From NCBI RefSeq assembly GCF_004358445.1, contig NZ_CP037951.1, positions 297,501-361,500 of the forward strand: a DNA stretch of 64,000 nucleotides, given 5' to 3'. The DNA is from Parashewanella tropica (lineage in GTDB: Bacteria > Pseudomonadota > Gammaproteobacteria > Enterobacterales > Shewanellaceae). Position 1 is the first letter of the stretch; each line of letters starts with the position of its first letter. Positions 36,871 through 46,700 of this stretch are shown here, one piece after another. The notes beneath the pieces were generated by a model, which saw only the letters and a list, made by a program, of their open reading frames with translations, did no database searches and was not told the DNA's origin. The translations under genes were made by a program, and so were the position numbers.

Positions 36871-37848
36871 ATGGCGAATAAAACTCAGCTCCAACAATGG
36901 GGCAGCAAAGTAGTCGATATCGAAAAGGCTGCCTTAGATAGCTTATATCATTATGTAAATTCGGATGAGTTTGCTCAGGCGTGTGAAGTTATGCTGAGTT
37001 GCACCGGAAAGGTGATCGTTATGGGGATGGGAAAATCCGGCCACATAGGCAATAAAATTGCCGCAACCTTGGCCAGTACCGGAACGCCTGCGGTGTTTGT
37101 TCATCCAGGAGAAGCCAGTCATGGCGATCTTGGTGTGCTATCGGCGAACGATATTGTCATTGCGATTTCAAACTCTGGTGAGTCCTCAGAAATTCTAACC
37201 TTATTTCCAGTGATCAAACGCATGGGCTTGCCGATTATCTCCATTACCGGTGTGCCTAAATCTAATATGGCAAAACTGGCACAAATACACCTTTGTATTC
37301 AGGTGCCTGAAGAAGCGTGTCCATTAGGGTTAGCGCCGACATCGAGTACGACTGCTACCTTAGTTATGGGGGATGCAATCGCCGTTGCTTTACTGCAAGC
37401 CAAAGGCTTTACCAAAGACGACTTTGCCTTGTCACATCCAGGTGGCAGTTTAGGTCGTAAACTGTTGCTTAAAGTCAGTGATGTCATGCATAAGGGTGAG
37501 CAATTGCCTTTGGTTAGCCCCAATATGAAAATCACCGAGGCTTTATATGTCATCTCTAACAAAGGCTTAGGGATGGCTGCAATCATCGATCAAGAGTCTA
37601 AACTCTTAGGTGTATTTACCGATGGTGATTTACGTCGCGTGATTGATGCTGAAGTGGATTTAAGACAAACCCCTATTTCTGAGGTCATGACGCCTAACTG
37701 TATTACAACAAGCAAAAATGTTTTGGCAGCAGAAGCACTTAAGTTAATGGATGAGAAAAACATTAATGGACTGATAGTAGTGGATGACGCACAATGTCCT
37801 ATTGGAGCATTAAATATGCTTGATATGGTCAAATCTGGAGTAATTTAA
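36871..37848 (+). CDS. kdsD: D-arabinose 5-phosphate isomerase
   Basis: A 325-residue isomerase interconverting ribulose 5-phosphate and arabinose 5-phosphate, the first step toward Kdo for LPS. The SIS domain shows VIVMGMGKSGHIGNKIAATL, FVHPGEASHGDLG and ISNSGESSEIL. Two CBS domains follow (MHKGEQLPLVSPNMKITEAL and MTPNCITTSKNVLAAEALKL). It is the first gene of the rightward kdsD-kdsC-lptCAB-rpoN-hpf-ptsN-rapZ-npr cluster. Confidence 0.96.
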   Translation: MANKTQLQQWGSKVVDIEKAALDSLYHYVNSDEFAQACEVMLSCTGKVIVMGMGKSGHIGNKIAATLASTGTPAVFVHPGEASHGDLGVLSANDIVIAISNSGESSEILTLFPVIKRMGLPIISITGVPKSNMAKLAQIHLCIQVPEEACPLGLAPTSSTTATLVMGDAIAVALLQAKGFTKDDFALSHPGGSLGRKLLLKVSDVMHKGEQLPLVSPNMKITEALYVISNKGLGMAAIIDQESKLLGVFTDGDLRRVIDAEVDLRQTPISEVMTPNCITTSKNVLAAEALKLMDEKNINGLIVVDDAQCPIGALNMLDMVKSGVI

Positions 37849-37850
37849 CT

Positions 37851-38405
37851 GTGACTATGATGCCAACCTTATACGGTGACGTAACTCAAACCGTGTGGAA
37901 TAAAGCACAACAAATTAAGCTGATCATTTTTGATGTTGATGGGGTGTTTTCTGATGGTCGCATTTACTTGAGTAATAGCGGTGAAGAGTTAAAAGCGTTC
38001 CATACGCGTGATGGTTTCGGAGTGCGGTCACTACTGAATGCTGGTTTTCACCTAGCCGTGATCACGGGTCGTAAATCACAACTGCTTGAAAATAGAATGA
38101 CAGCACTCGGCGTTGAGCATATCTATCAAGGTATTGATGACAAGTTGGTACCTTTTAATGAATTGCTGAGTAAATTTGAACTGGAACCCCAACAGGTGGC
38201 TTATATCGGTGACGATATGGTTGACCTACCTGTAATGAAGCAGGTTGGGTTATCGGTGTCAGTGGCCGATGGTCATCCTTATGTTAAACAACAGGTCGAC
38301 ATGGTGACCTCGATAAATGGCGGTCATGGTGCCGTTCGCGAATTGGCCGATTTAATTTTAGAATCACAAGGATTGTTTGAATCGGCTCAAGGAATGAGTG
38401 TATGA
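37851..38405 (+). CDS. kdsC: 3-deoxy-D-manno-octulosonate 8-phosphate phosphatase
   Basis: A 184-residue HAD-family phosphatase producing Kdo. The nucleophile loop IIFDVDGVFSDG holds Asp28 and Asp30. FHTRDGFGVRSL, VITGRKS and YIGDDMVDLPVM supply the other HAD motifs. The start is probably GTG at 37851, because ggag at 37837-37840 is 10 nt upstream; ATGs at 37857 and 37860 are further from it. It lies 2 bp after kdsD and overlaps lptC by 4 bp. Confidence 0.95.
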   Translation: MTMMPTLYGDVTQTVWNKAQQIKLIIFDVDGVFSDGRIYLSNSGEELKAFHTRDGFGVRSLLNAGFHLAVITGRKSQLLENRMTALGVEHIYQGIDDKLVPFNELLSKFELEPQQVAYIGDDMVDLPVMKQVGLSVSVADGHPYVKQQVDMVTSINGGHGAVRELADLILESQGLFESAQGMSV

Positions 38406-38965
38406 ACCGAGTGACCCTTGCCATCATATTGTTTTTCAGTACCGCATTAGTACTGTATTGGCAGGTGCAGCAAAAACAAGGTGAAAAAGTTGCGCTAGGT
38501 CCTCAAATTGAGCGACCTGATTACATGGCGACCGAGCTTAACAGTATTTCCTACGATAAGCAGGGACGGTTAAGCAGTCAAGTAACAGCAAAACACATGG
38601 AACATTACGCGACAAGAGATACGACATTATTTACAGAGCCTGTATATTTACTTTACGGTGATTCGAATGAGAGTCCTTGGCGCATCTCGGCTAAAGAAGG
38701 CCGCTTAAAAAAAGATGACACTCAAAAAGCTTATTTAGATTGGAATGTGAAGTTAGAAGCGGTTGGGAAAAAAGAGCCCCTTCAAAGTGTCAGTACTCGC
38801 TATGTTGAGTTGGATTTAGACAAAAAAATCATGACCACGGATGCGATGGTTTACATTAAAGGCAATGGATTTAACAGCCAAGGTAAAGGGCTATATGCCG
38901 ACTTAAACCGTGAGACGGTACGCTTAAACGATCAGGTAACAGGAACCTATGAAGCGAATAAATAA
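38402..38965 (+). CDS. lptC: LPS export protein LptC
   Basis: A 187-residue bitopic inner-membrane protein: one N-terminal helix (VTLAIILFFSTALVLYW) and a periplasmic beta-jellyroll (for example SYDKQGRLSSQVTAKHMEHY). It receives LPS from LptBFG and passes it to LptA. The ATG overlaps kdsC (ATGA) and its 3' end overlaps lptA by 17 bp, showing tight coupling. Confidence 0.93.
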   Translation: MNRVTLAIILFFSTALVLYWQVQQKQGEKVALGPQIERPDYMATELNSISYDKQGRLSSQVTAKHMEHYATRDTTLFTEPVYLLYGDSNESPWRISAKEGRLKKDDTQKAYLDWNVKLEAVGKKEPLQSVSTRYVELDLDKKIMTTDAMVYIKGNGFNSQGKGLYADLNRETVRLNDQVTGTYEANK

Positions 38966-39512
38966 TATACTGCTGGTGGCATTTTGCTCGGTAATGACGT
39001 TCTCTACCGTAGCCAAGCAGGATGATTTGAAGCAAGATTTAAGTATTAGTGCGAAAAGCCAAACCGGCGATTTAAAAAACAATAAATTGTCGTATTTTGG
39101 TAACGTCAAAATTATCCAAGGCAGTATTAAAATTCATGCCGACGAACTGAGTGCCGTTAATGATGAAAAAAATGGCCACAAAGTGTTTATCGCCAAAGGT
39201 AAGCCGGCAACGTTTTCGCAAATATTAGATACGGGTGAATTGGGCACAGCCAGTGCCGTAAGTATTCGTTACGACAATATCAGTGGTGATTTAGTCCTTA
39301 AAGGCGGTGCTGAGTTAGATATCGGTGGCAGTAAAATGAAGGCGGAAACGATCCGCTACAATATTGCTAACCAACACGTTACCGCAGCGAGCTCTGGTAA
39401 AGGCAGCGACCGAGTACAGACCATTATTCCTGCTGAAAATTATCAAAATGCGCGTAAAAAAGACAAAAAGTCTGCGCCATCATCGAACACACCAGCTGAG
39501 AAGAAGCAATGA
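38949..39512 (+). CDS. lptA: Periplasmic LPS-bridge protein LptA
   Basis: A 187-residue protein with a signal peptide ([18 protein letters not shown], cleavage near residue 22) and a beta-jellyroll body ([37 protein letters not shown]). It polymerises into the bridge that carries LPS across the periplasm. The Lys/Ser-rich tail is hydrophilic. It overlaps lptB by 4 bp. Confidence 0.95.
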   Translation: MKRINNILLVAFCSVMTFSTVAKQDDLKQDLSISAKSQTGDLKNNKLSYFGNVKIIQGSIKIHADELSAVNDEKNGHKVFIAKGKPATFSQILDTGELGTASAVSIRYDNISGDLVLKGGAELDIGGSKMKAETIRYNIANQHVTAASSGKGSDRVQTIIPAENYQNARKKDKKSAPSSNTPAEKKQ

Positions 39513-40240
39513 CTCAGAAAACTCTGACAGCAAAACATCTTGCAAAAAGCTATAAATCTAGACAAGTGGTGAAGGATGTCAGTTTATCCGTAAAAACAGG
39601 GCAAATCGTCGGTTTACTGGGCCCAAATGGTGCGGGTAAAACCACCACCTTTTATATGGTGGTAGGATTGGTAAAAAGTGATAAAGGTGAGATCTTTATC
39701 GATAGCGATGATCTCACGCTTGATCCTATGCATATGCGCGCTCGGAAGGGGATTGGTTATCTTCCGCAAGAAGCCAGTATTTTCCGTAAGCTCTCGGTTT
39801 ACGATAACATCATGGCCGTATTGCAAATGCGGGCATCGCTCAATCAACGCCAACGGGAAGAGCAACTAGAGCACTTACTTGAAGAATTTCATATCACCCA
39901 TATTCGTGACAGCCTTGGCATGGCATTATCGGGTGGTGAACGTCGCCGAGTCGAAATTGCCCGCGCGTTGGCAGCGAATCCGCAATTTATTTTGCTGGAT
40001 GAGCCATTTGCCGGGGTTGACCCTATCTCTGTCATTGATATTAAAAAGATCATTGAGCAGCTCAGAGACCGTGGTTTAGGTGTATTGATCACAGACCACA
40101 ATGTCCGAGAAACACTGGATGTCTGTGAACATGCCTATATTGTGAGCCACGGCAGTTTGATTGCCGAAGGTACGCCAGAGGAAATCCTCGATGATAAGCA
40201 TGTACGTGAAGTGTACTTAGGAGAGCAATTCACGTTATAG
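39509..40240 (+). CDS. lptB: LPS export ABC transporter ATPase LptB
   Basis: A 243-residue ABC ATPase that energises LPS extraction with LptF/LptG (not in this window). Walker A is GPNGAGKT (38-45), the signature [15 protein letters not shown], Walker [14 protein letters not shown], and the switch [19 protein letters not shown]. Nearly all residues match the strongly conserved family. rpoN follows after 76 bp. Confidence 0.97.
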   Translation: MTQKTLTAKHLAKSYKSRQVVKDVSLSVKTGQIVGLLGPNGAGKTTTFYMVVGLVKSDKGEIFIDSDDLTLDPMHMRARKGIGYLPQEASIFRKLSVYDNIMAVLQMRASLNQRQREEQLEHLLEEFHITHIRDSLGMALSGGERRRVEIARALAANPQFILLDEPFAGVDPISVIDIKKIIEQLRDRGLGVLITDHNVRETLDVCEHAYIVSHGSLIAEGTPEEILDDKHVREVYLGEQFTL

Positions 40241-40316
40241 TGATGATTATTTGGGAACCCTTATAGGGAGTCCTGCTATGCGCCAACAAGAACAATAAGA
40301 AGGACAAGCGGTAACT

Positions 40317-41798
40317 ATGAAAGCGTCACTCCAGCTTAAGTTAGGACAACAGCTCACCATGACGCCCCAGCTGCAACAAGCCATACGCTTGCTACAGCTT
40401 TCATCATTAGAGCTACATCAAGAAGTTCAGCAGGCTCTTGAATCTAATCCTTTGTTGGAATTAGAAGAAGAGTTAGCCTCGGCTAATGCTGAGTCCGTAA
40501 CAGCATCTGAGGCTGAGCAAGATATAGTCATAAAGCAAGATGATAATGCGGACATTGCTGAGCCAGTAACGCCTGATACCGCTGAGACTTTAACCCAAGA
40601 AAAGCTCACTGAAGAGCTGCCCATGGATACGACTTGGGATGAAACCTTTACCGCTATGCCTACCTCGGGTAGTGGTGCTTTACCGGCTGACGATCTTCCG
40701 TTTCAAGGTGAAACCAGTGATGGACTATACGAGCATCTTGAATGGCAAAAAAATCTTACTCCGTTTTCTAGTACTGATTATGGTATTGCGACCGCCATTA
40801 TTGAGGCCATTGATGAACGAGGGTATTTGACTCAATCGCTTGAAGATATTTTAGAAGCAATGGGCGACCCTGAGATTGAAATGGATGAAGTGGAAGCGGT
40901 ATTAAAGCGAGTACAACATTTTGATCCCATTGGTGTTGCGGCTCGAGATGTACCAGAATGCTTATTATTACAATTGTCTCAGTTTGATGAGGCAACGCCG
41001 TATTTAGCCGAAGCCAAACACATTATTAAAGATCATATTGACTTGATTGCCGTTCGTGACTTTCGATCTTTGTTGAAAAAAACTAAGCTTAGAGAACCAC
41101 AGTTAAAAGCAGCGATGAGTTTGATCCAAAGTTTAGACCCAAGACCGGGTTTAAACATTGGCCGTAAAGAAGATGAGTATGTTATTCCTGATGTATCCGT
41201 GATGAAAAAGAATGGGCGTTGGCAAGTGGAGTTAAATCCCGATGCGATGCCGAAAATCGGACTCAATCAGCAATACGCAGCATTAGCGAAAACCAGTCGT
41301 AGCAGTAGTGATACCCAATTTGTTCGTGGTCATCTTCAAGATGCTAAGTGGTTTATTAAAAGTTTAGAAAGTCGCAACGATACCTTATTAAAAGTGTGCA
41401 ATTGTATCGTCAAAAATCAGGTCAACTTTTTTGAGCATGGCCCAGAAGCCATGAAAGCCATGATTTTGAATGATGTGGCCGAAGAAATCGAGATGCATGA
41501 ATCGACCATTTCACGAGTGACGACACAAAAATACATGCACACGCCGAGAGGGATTTTTGAACTGAAGTACTTTTTCTCTAGCCATGTGGGTACTGACGAT
41601 GGCGGAGAATGTTCTTCCACAGCAATTCGTGCTCTTATTAAAAAGCTAGTAGCTGAAGAAAATCAGAAGAAGCCACTCAGTGATAATAAAATAGCGCAAT
41701 TACTTGGAGAACAAGGGATCAAAGTAGCAAGACGTACCATCGCCAAGTATCGAGAGGCAATGATGATCCCACCATCAAATCAGCGCAAAAGTTTATGA
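40317..41798 (+). CDS. rpoN: RNA polymerase sigma-54 factor
   Basis: A 493-residue sigma54. The Gln/Leu-rich activator-contact region I is at the start ([20 protein letters not shown]). An acidic linker spans ~60-120. The core-binding region shows [10 protein letters not shown] and [19 protein letters not shown]. The DNA-binding part has [19 protein letters not shown] and the RpoN box [10 protein letters not shown] (471-480) near the end. It directs transcription with enhancer-binding proteins such as NtrC; glnA in this window has a matching promoter. Confidence 0.98.
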   Translation: MKASLQLKLGQQLTMTPQLQQAIRLLQLSSLELHQEVQQALESNPLLELEEELASANAESVTASEAEQDIVIKQDDNADIAEPVTPDTAETLTQEKLTEELPMDTTWDETFTAMPTSGSGALPADDLPFQGETSDGLYEHLEWQKNLTPFSSTDYGIATAIIEAIDERGYLTQSLEDILEAMGDPEIEMDEVEAVLKRVQHFDPIGVAARDVPECLLLQLSQFDEATPYLAEAKHIIKDHIDLIAVRDFRSLLKKTKLREPQLKAAMSLIQSLDPRPGLNIGRKEDEYVIPDVSVMKKNGRWQVELNPDAMPKIGLNQQYAALAKTSRSSSDTQFVRGHLQDAKWFIKSLESRNDTLLKVCNCIVKNQVNFFEHGPEAMKAMILNDVAEEIEMHESTISRVTTQKYMHTPRGIFELKYFFSSHVGTDDGGECSSTAIRALIKKLVAEENQKKPLSDNKIAQLLGEQGIKVARRTIAKYREAMMIPPSNQRKSL

Positions 41799-41838
41799 TC
41801 ACATAAACGTCAGCTAACAACGACAGGAGGCAATGGAT

Positions 41839-42138
41839 ATGCAAATCCGGATCAATGGTCAACAAAATGGTCAGCAGTTGGATGTTACTGAATCACTAAA
41901 AGAATACGTCAGCGGTAAAATGGCAAAACTTGAACGTCATTTCGAACAGATCAATAATGTGCGCGTCGTGCTAAATGTTCGAAAATCGAATCAAACCGCT
42001 GAAGCCAGTTTGATATTAAATGGCAAAGAAGCCTATGCCAAATCACAACATGATGATATGTATACTGCCATTGATTTGTTAATGGCAAAGCTCGATCGTC
42101 AAGTGATCAAACATAAAGAGAAGTTGATAAAACATTAA
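41839..42138 (+). CDS. hpf: Ribosome hibernation promoting factor
   Basis: A 99-residue short HPF/YfiA-type protein that binds 30S subunits in stationary phase and promotes 100S dimers. MQIRINGQQNGQQLDVTESL and QHDDMYTAIDLLMAKLDRQV fit the family. The second ATG (41839) is preferred over 41833 because the SD aggagg (41825-41830) is 8 nt from it and only 2 nt from the first. rpoN-hpf-ptsN-rapZ-npr is the classical gammaproteobacterial cluster. Confidence 0.95.
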   Translation: MQIRINGQQNGQQLDVTESLKEYVSGKMAKLERHFEQINNVRVVLNVRKSNQTAEASLILNGKEAYAKSQHDDMYTAIDLLMAKLDRQVIKHKEKLIKH

Positions 42139-42140
42139 CG

Positions 42141-42584
42141 ATGGAATTAAACATCATTTTAAAGCCAGAATGCACAACCTGTGCGACGCCTGGCAGTAAG
42201 AAGAAAGTACTGGAAATGATCAGTGACTTGGTTGCTTCTCAGTATCCAGAGCTTTCTTCTCAAGAAATCTTTGAGAGCCTCCTCGCCCGTGAAAAAATGG
42301 GCAGTACGGGCATTGGAAATGGTATTGCGATCCCACATGGTCGATTAGACAACATCGATACTCCGATTGCAGTATTGATCAAATGTGAGCAGCCCATCGC
42401 CTTTGAAGCCATCGATAAGCAACCTGTGGATATCTTGTTTGCGCTATTGGTTCCTTCTGATCAGTGTCAAGAGCATCTTAGTACCTTATCAGCAATGGCT
42501 GAAAAACTCAGCGATAAGCAAACTCTCAAACAGTTACGTCGTATTAATGACGAGCAAGAACTTTATCAGGTGATTACTGGATGA
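42141..42584 (+). CDS. ptsN: Nitrogen PTS enzyme IIA (PtsN)
   Basis: A 147-residue EIIA-Ntr, a regulatory phosphoacceptor without a sugar-transport role. The active His66 is in [15 protein letters not shown]. It begins 2 bp after hpf and overlaps rapZ by 4 bp. It receives phosphate from NPr, whose gene is at the end of the same cluster. Confidence 0.96.
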   Translation: MELNIILKPECTTCATPGSKKKVLEMISDLVASQYPELSSQEIFESLLAREKMGSTGIGNGIAIPHGRLDNIDTPIAVLIKCEQPIAFEAIDKQPVDILFALLVPSDQCQEHLSTLSAMAEKLSDKQTLKQLRRINDEQELYQVITG

Positions 42585-43432
42585 AATTAGTCATTGTTTC
42601 GGGTCGAAGTGGGTCGGGTAAATCGGTAGCACTTAAAGTACTTGAGGATCTAGGCTATTACTGTGTTGATAATCTACCGATGAGTTTGTTAGGTGGATTA
42701 ATTGAAGAGCTAAAACCGACTCAAGAGCTGGTAGCGATCAGTGTCGATGTCCGTAATCTACCTGAACAAGACAAAGTATTTGAGCAACAACTGAAAAGTT
42801 TCATTGATATTGAGATCCTCAGTTTCTTTATCAGTTCTAATGATGAGGTTTTACTTAAACGATATACCGAAACAAGACGATTGCATCCGCTGGCCTATCA
42901 ATGCAAAAACTTACCCGAAGCGATTCGTATTGAAGGTGAGCTATTGTCAGGCATGTCTAAGATGATGGATCACTTTATAGATACTTCAGAAACCAATGCT
43001 TATCAGCTCAGTGATAAAATCCGAGAGGTTTTGCTTGGTAGAGTCGAGCAAGAGCTGGTGATCAATGTGGAGTCTTTCGGTTTCAAACACGGTCGTCCTA
43101 ATGATGCTGACTTTATGTTTGACGTTCGATTTCTTCCGAATCCTCATTGGGAAGAAGCCCTTAGACCATTCACTGGGCTTGATAAACCTGTTCAAGATTT
43201 TTTGAATGCTCAACCTGAAGTGAATAAGTTTATCTGGCAAATTGCCAATTTGATTGATACTTGGCTACCTCAACTTGAACGGAATAATCGTAGCTATCTG
43301 ACCATTGCGATTGGCTGTACAGGTGGGCAACACCGTTCTGTGTTTGTGGCTGAGCAGCTTGGTGAGCATTTGAATAAAAATAATCGTAATGTCGAGGTTC
43401 GTCATAAGGAACTGGTGAATGCCGACGCTTGA
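42581..43432 (+). CDS. rapZ: RNase adapter protein RapZ
   Basis: A 283-residue P-loop protein. Walker A is GRSGSGKS (8-15). The C-terminal domain shows [33 protein letters not shown] and the ending [17 protein letters not shown]. In E. coli RapZ binds glucosamine 6-phosphate and guides RNase E to the sRNA GlmZ, tuning GlmS and thereby cell-wall precursor supply. Whether the sRNA partner exists here cannot be seen. It overlaps npr by 14 bp. Confidence 0.96.
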   Translation: MKLVIVSGRSGSGKSVALKVLEDLGYYCVDNLPMSLLGGLIEELKPTQELVAISVDVRNLPEQDKVFEQQLKSFIDIEILSFFISSNDEVLLKRYTETRRLHPLAYQCKNLPEAIRIEGELLSGMSKMMDHFIDTSETNAYQLSDKIREVLLGRVEQELVINVESFGFKHGRPNDADFMFDVRFLPNPHWEEALRPFTGLDKPVQDFLNAQPEVNKFIWQIANLIDTWLPQLERNNRSYLTIAIGCTGGQHRSVFVAEQLGEHLNKNNRNVEVRHKELVNADA

Positions 43433-43694
43433 AAAAGAAGTTCTGATTTGCAATAAGCTGGGCTTACATGCAAGAGCAGCCACTAAACTAGCCGTATTAG
43501 CCTCAGAATTTGATGCCGAAGTGACGCTCAAGCAAGGTGATAAATCGGCATCAGCTTCAAGTGTTTTGGGATTGTTGATGCTGGAATCTGGCATGGGAAA
43601 AACCATTAAAGTTATTGCTACAGGAAAAGATGCTAAAGCGGCTTTAAATGCCGTTTGTCAGCTGATTGATGATAAGTTTGAAGAGGCTTGTTGA
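43419..43694 (+). CDS. ptsO: Nitrogen PTS phosphocarrier protein NPr
   Basis: A 91-residue HPr-like protein with the phospho-His17 in [13 protein letters not shown] and the Ser-site region [16 protein letters not shown]. It passes phosphate from EI-Ntr to PtsN. It is the last gene of the cluster. Confidence 0.95.
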   Translation: MPTLEKEVLICNKLGLHARAATKLAVLASEFDAEVTLKQGDKSASASSVLGLLMLESGMGKTIKVIATGKDAKAALNAVCQLIDDKFEEAC

Positions 43695-43721
43695 ACTAGA
43701 ACCTCATTAAAAGGATGATAG

Positions 43722-44075
43722 ATGAAAGGATTTATCGCGTTACTTTTGATTAGCTTGTTGGCGGCTTGTTCTAGTCATTCAAAGCCTGAGTTTAATACTC
43801 CTCTTGCATCCAATGTAAAAGTGCCTCAAAACTACGATTATCAGCTGGATGTCAGTTCTACAATCATTGATGTTTCTTCAGCTAAACCTTTAACTAATCT
43901 AGGTAAATTTACTTTTACTGAGCCCTATTATCATAATTGCCTAGTGCTAAAGCCAATTAGAAAACCTAAATACCAATTTATCTATGCCGGAAAGCTCAGT
44001 GGCCATTCTATCTTTTCACCCTATGCAGAATACACTGATAGTCATTATTACCAAGTGGTTTTTTTAGATAAATAG
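43722..44075 (+). CDS. Small lipoprotein of unknown function
   Basis: A 117-residue protein with a lipoprotein signal: KGFIALLLISLLAAC, lipobox LAAC with Cys16. The mature part has a Tyr-rich C-terminus (EPYYHNCLVLKP, YAEYTDSHYYQVVFLDK) with one further Cys. SD aagga at 43711-43715. I do not recognise the family. Ser17-Ser18 after the lipid Cys would favour outer-membrane sorting by the Lol rule. Confidence 0.72.
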   Translation: MKGFIALLLISLLAACSSHSKPEFNTPLASNVKVPQNYDYQLDVSSTIIDVSSAKPLTNLGKFTFTEPYYHNCLVLKPIRKPKYQFIYAGKLSGHSIFSPYAEYTDSHYYQVVFLDK

Positions 44076-44172
44076 TTCTGTCAAAAATATCCTTTCTATT
44101 CATCTTGATTAAGACTAAGTTCAGAACTGACGGGTTACTGTCTAGTTAATTGAAATCAACTGTCACACTGTC

Positions 44173-44802
44173 ATGGCATCAATCAAGACATTGCTGTTGG
44201 ATCTCGGTGGTGTATTGCTCAATTTGGATTATCAGGCTACTGAGCAAGCCTTTGCCAAACTAGGCTTTCGTTCCTTTACTGATTACTATCACCAAAATGC
44301 ACAACAGCCTTTCTTTGACCGCTTGGAAGCAGGTAAAGAAACCCCAGAGGCTTTTAGAAGCAAGATCCGTGAGCTTTCAGGCCTAGCCTTAAGCAATGAT
44401 GAAATTGATAGCGCTTGGAATGCAATGTTGTTTGATTTACCCGAATCTCGAATTGAATTGCTATTAAAGTTAAAACCTCATTATCAATTAATCCTGTTTT
44501 CAAATACTAATGCCATTCATTATGAGGCTCTGCAATTAATCTTACATCAGCAGTATCAACAAGACATTCTGCAGCAGGTATTCGACCGAGTTTTTTACTC
44601 TCATTTACTAGGCTTACGAAAGCCACAGCCAGAAGCATTTAAGAAAGTATTAGCTTCAGCCAATGCCAATCCAGAAACTACATTATTTATCGATGACACC
44701 CAAAGACACATCGAAGGTGCGCGCCACTGTAAAATTCAGGCTCGATTGCTACAAAACCATGAAGATGTAGAAGAGATATTAACTCCGTTTTTAAAACCCT
44801 AA
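44173..44802 (+). CDS. HAD-family phosphatase, YihX-like
   Basis: A 209-residue HAD-IA hydrolase. The nucleophile loop LLLDLGGVLLNLDY contains Asp10, then LILFSNTNAIHYE (motif II), LGLRKPQPEAFKKVL (motif III Lys) and TLFIDDTQRHIEGAR (motif IV). Closest in pattern to YihX-type sugar phosphatases. The substrate is unknown. The gene stands alone. Confidence 0.85.
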   Translation: MASIKTLLLDLGGVLLNLDYQATEQAFAKLGFRSFTDYYHQNAQQPFFDRLEAGKETPEAFRSKIRELSGLALSNDEIDSAWNAMLFDLPESRIELLLKLKPHYQLILFSNTNAIHYEALQLILHQQYQQDILQQVFDRVFYSHLLGLRKPQPEAFKKVLASANANPETTLFIDDTQRHIEGARHCKIQARLLQNHEDVEEILTPFLKP

Positions 44803-44898
44803 TCAAAATAATTTATTTAGACACCCATAATTATTTGCATTAATTTAAATCCTCGCCTAGGCTTAAAAAATAACCGTTCCAGACAAGGAGAGTCGTGG

Positions 44899-45891
44899 AT
44901 GCCTGCCCCTCGAAAAAGTTTAGTTAGCCTGCAAGATACGCCGTATTATCACTGTATCTCTCGTTGCGTGCGTCGTGCTTTCTTATGTGGACTCGACCAG
45001 CTCACGGGTAAAAGTTATGAGCATCGGCGAGGCTGGGTAGAACAACGCTTACTGCATCTGGCTGAAATTTTTGCCATTGATATCTGTGCTTATGCGGTGA
45101 TGTCGAATCATTTGCATGTCGTATTGCACGTAGATTTAGATAAAGCAAAGCGTTGGTCAGATCTTGAAGTGATAGAGCAGTGGCATCGGCTGCATAAAGG
45201 AACACCTTTAACGCAGGCGTTCATTCAAGGCGACTCACTCTCAAAGGCTAAAAAGCAAGAGCTAACTAAACAAATCATTGAATACCGAAGTCGTCTTTGC
45301 GACATCAGCTGGTTTATGCGGGCATTAAATGAGCCTATAGCTCGGATGGCGAATAAGGAAGATGAATGTAAAGGACGTTTTTGGGAAGGTCGATTTAAAT
45401 CTCAAGCTTTATTAGATGAAACAGCACTTCTGGCTTGTATGGCTTATGTAGATCTGAACCCGATCCGAGCCAAAATTTCAGACACCCCTATAGATTCCAC
45501 ATTCACGAGTATCCAGCGTCGTATTCAAGCTAAATTAAAAGGCGTACAGCCGAAAGAGTTGATGAAGTTTAACCATCAAGATGTGAATGAGCATGAAAAA
45601 TGTTTACCACTTGGGATGCGGGATTACATCAAGCTTGTCGAAGAAACGGCATTCAGCCTAGTTCATCATAATAGTGAGCGATTGGTGAAGAGTGAACGTA
45701 TTTTGATGGGCTTGAATTTACCTTGCGAAAATTGGCTAAGGTTGTGTTCTCGATTTAGCAAGATGTTTAAAGGACCTGCCGGAAACCTAATGGCATTAAC
45801 CGAGTATTGCCAACGCTTAGACAGAAGACGACGACAAGGGGCGGCTAACAGTGCGAAATGGCTAACTCCGAATAAAGATGAAACTGGCTAA
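44899..45891 (+). CDS. REP-associated tyrosine transposase-like protein (Y1/HUH family)
   Basis: A 330-residue protein of the Y1 transposase (IS200/RAYT) fold. The metal-binding HUH motif is H71-L-H73 in VMSNHLHVVLHV. The candidate nucleophile Tyr183 lies in CMAYVDLNPIRA, aligning with the catalytic Tyr of E. coli RayT (DYIYINPVKHG). RFWEGRFKSQALLDE precedes it. The C-terminal ~130 residues are an extra basic domain. The gene has a strong SD (aaggag) and is not flanked by obvious terminal repeats, the mark of a domesticated single-copy RAYT. Several palindromic two-hairpin repeats occur in this window. Confidence 0.85.
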   Translation: MPAPRKSLVSLQDTPYYHCISRCVRRAFLCGLDQLTGKSYEHRRGWVEQRLLHLAEIFAIDICAYAVMSNHLHVVLHVDLDKAKRWSDLEVIEQWHRLHKGTPLTQAFIQGDSLSKAKKQELTKQIIEYRSRLCDISWFMRALNEPIARMANKEDECKGRFWEGRFKSQALLDETALLACMAYVDLNPIRAKISDTPIDSTFTSIQRRIQAKLKGVQPKELMKFNHQDVNEHEKCLPLGMRDYIKLVEETAFSLVHHNSERLVKSERILMGLNLPCENWLRLCSRFSKMFKGPAGNLMALTEYCQRLDRRRRQGAANSAKWLTPNKDETG

Positions 45892-45901
45892 CGTGTCTAG
45901 T

Positions 45902-45922
45902 AGCCCTGTATATAACAGGGCT
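45902..45922 (+). terminator. Hairpin after the transposase gene
   Basis: The perfect 8-bp stem agccctgt / acagggct with loop atata starts 11 bp after the stop codon. It lacks a T-run, so termination is probable but not certain. Confidence 0.6.
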
Positions 45923-45980
45923 TAGAAAACATAATCTTAACGTTGTGCGCTAATGAATGTTTAACTCAAAGTGGTAATGA

Positions 45981-46700
45981 TTATGGTAGTAAATAGCGAA
46001 GTTGCTGAATATCGCTCAGTTCAATATGAGGTAAGGTGGTTATTGGCGACTGCCTTTCGGTTTGGCCATAACCTGGATTTAACCATGCCGCTTGGCAGCC
46101 GAAGTTTTTGGCTCCAACCACATCGGCATGAGGGTTATCACCTACATGAAGGATGTGCTCTGGAGCCAACTGCAGACGCTCGCAAGCTAGCGAAAACATA
46201 TCTGGTGCCGGTTTCATTCTTAAGCCATTTCCAGAATGTAAAATGAATTGGAAATAGTCTGCAATACCAATGGCCTTGGGATCGACATTGCCATTGGAAA
46301 TGCCAATCAGTGGATAGTGTTGGCTCAAGGCGTTAAGCAATTCAAGGCTGGTTTGAGGAACAGTAAAATTGCTGCGATGGAATAAAAAATGTTCCATGCC
46401 TAGCTTTGCCAACTGTTGAGTCTGCTGCTCAGATATTCCTTGTTGCTTAAGAACAAACTTCAATGTTTGCTCTCGACTCTGCCAAGTATCATGAGATAGT
46501 TCTGGAGATAGCTCTAGCACTTGTTGTTTTTGACTGAGCCAAAAGTCTGATTGCCATTGATGTGTCGCTGGCGCAATTTGTTGCATACACTTCAGAAATT
46601 GTAGTTCAGCCTTTTTGATGATCGGACGGTTGTCATATAGGGTGTCGTCAAGATCGAAGCTAATGACTTGGATTTGGCGAAGACCAAGATAACTGCGCAT
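45981..46700 (-). CDS. yigB: HAD-family phosphatase YigB
   Basis: A 239-residue HAD phosphatase. Motif I is ISFDLDDTLYDN, motif II IGISNGNVD, motif III KPAPDMFSLAC and motif IV ILHVGDNPHADVVGAKNFG. In E. coli YigB dephosphorylates a riboflavin pathway intermediate and FMN. It follows xerC with a 1-bp stop/start overlap, as in the conserved dapF-DUF484-xerC-yigB operon. Confidence 0.92.
   Translation of the reverse strand: MRSYLGLRQIQVISFDLDDTLYDNRPIIKKAELQFLKCMQQIAPATHQWQSDFWLSQKQQVLELSPELSHDTWQSREQTLKFVLKQQGISEQQTQQLAKLGMEHFLFHRSNFTVPQTSLELLNALSQHYPLIGISNGNVDPKAIGIADYFQFILHSGNGLRMKPAPDMFSLACERLQLAPEHILHVGDNPHADVVGAKNFGCQAAWLNPGYGQTERQSPITTLPHIELSDIQQLRYLLP

Noticed and set aside
45971-46246. 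91-codon rightward ORF over the 3' end of yigB
   Set aside because: It is antisense to conserved HAD motif IV of yigB, and the peptide has no recognisable pattern.
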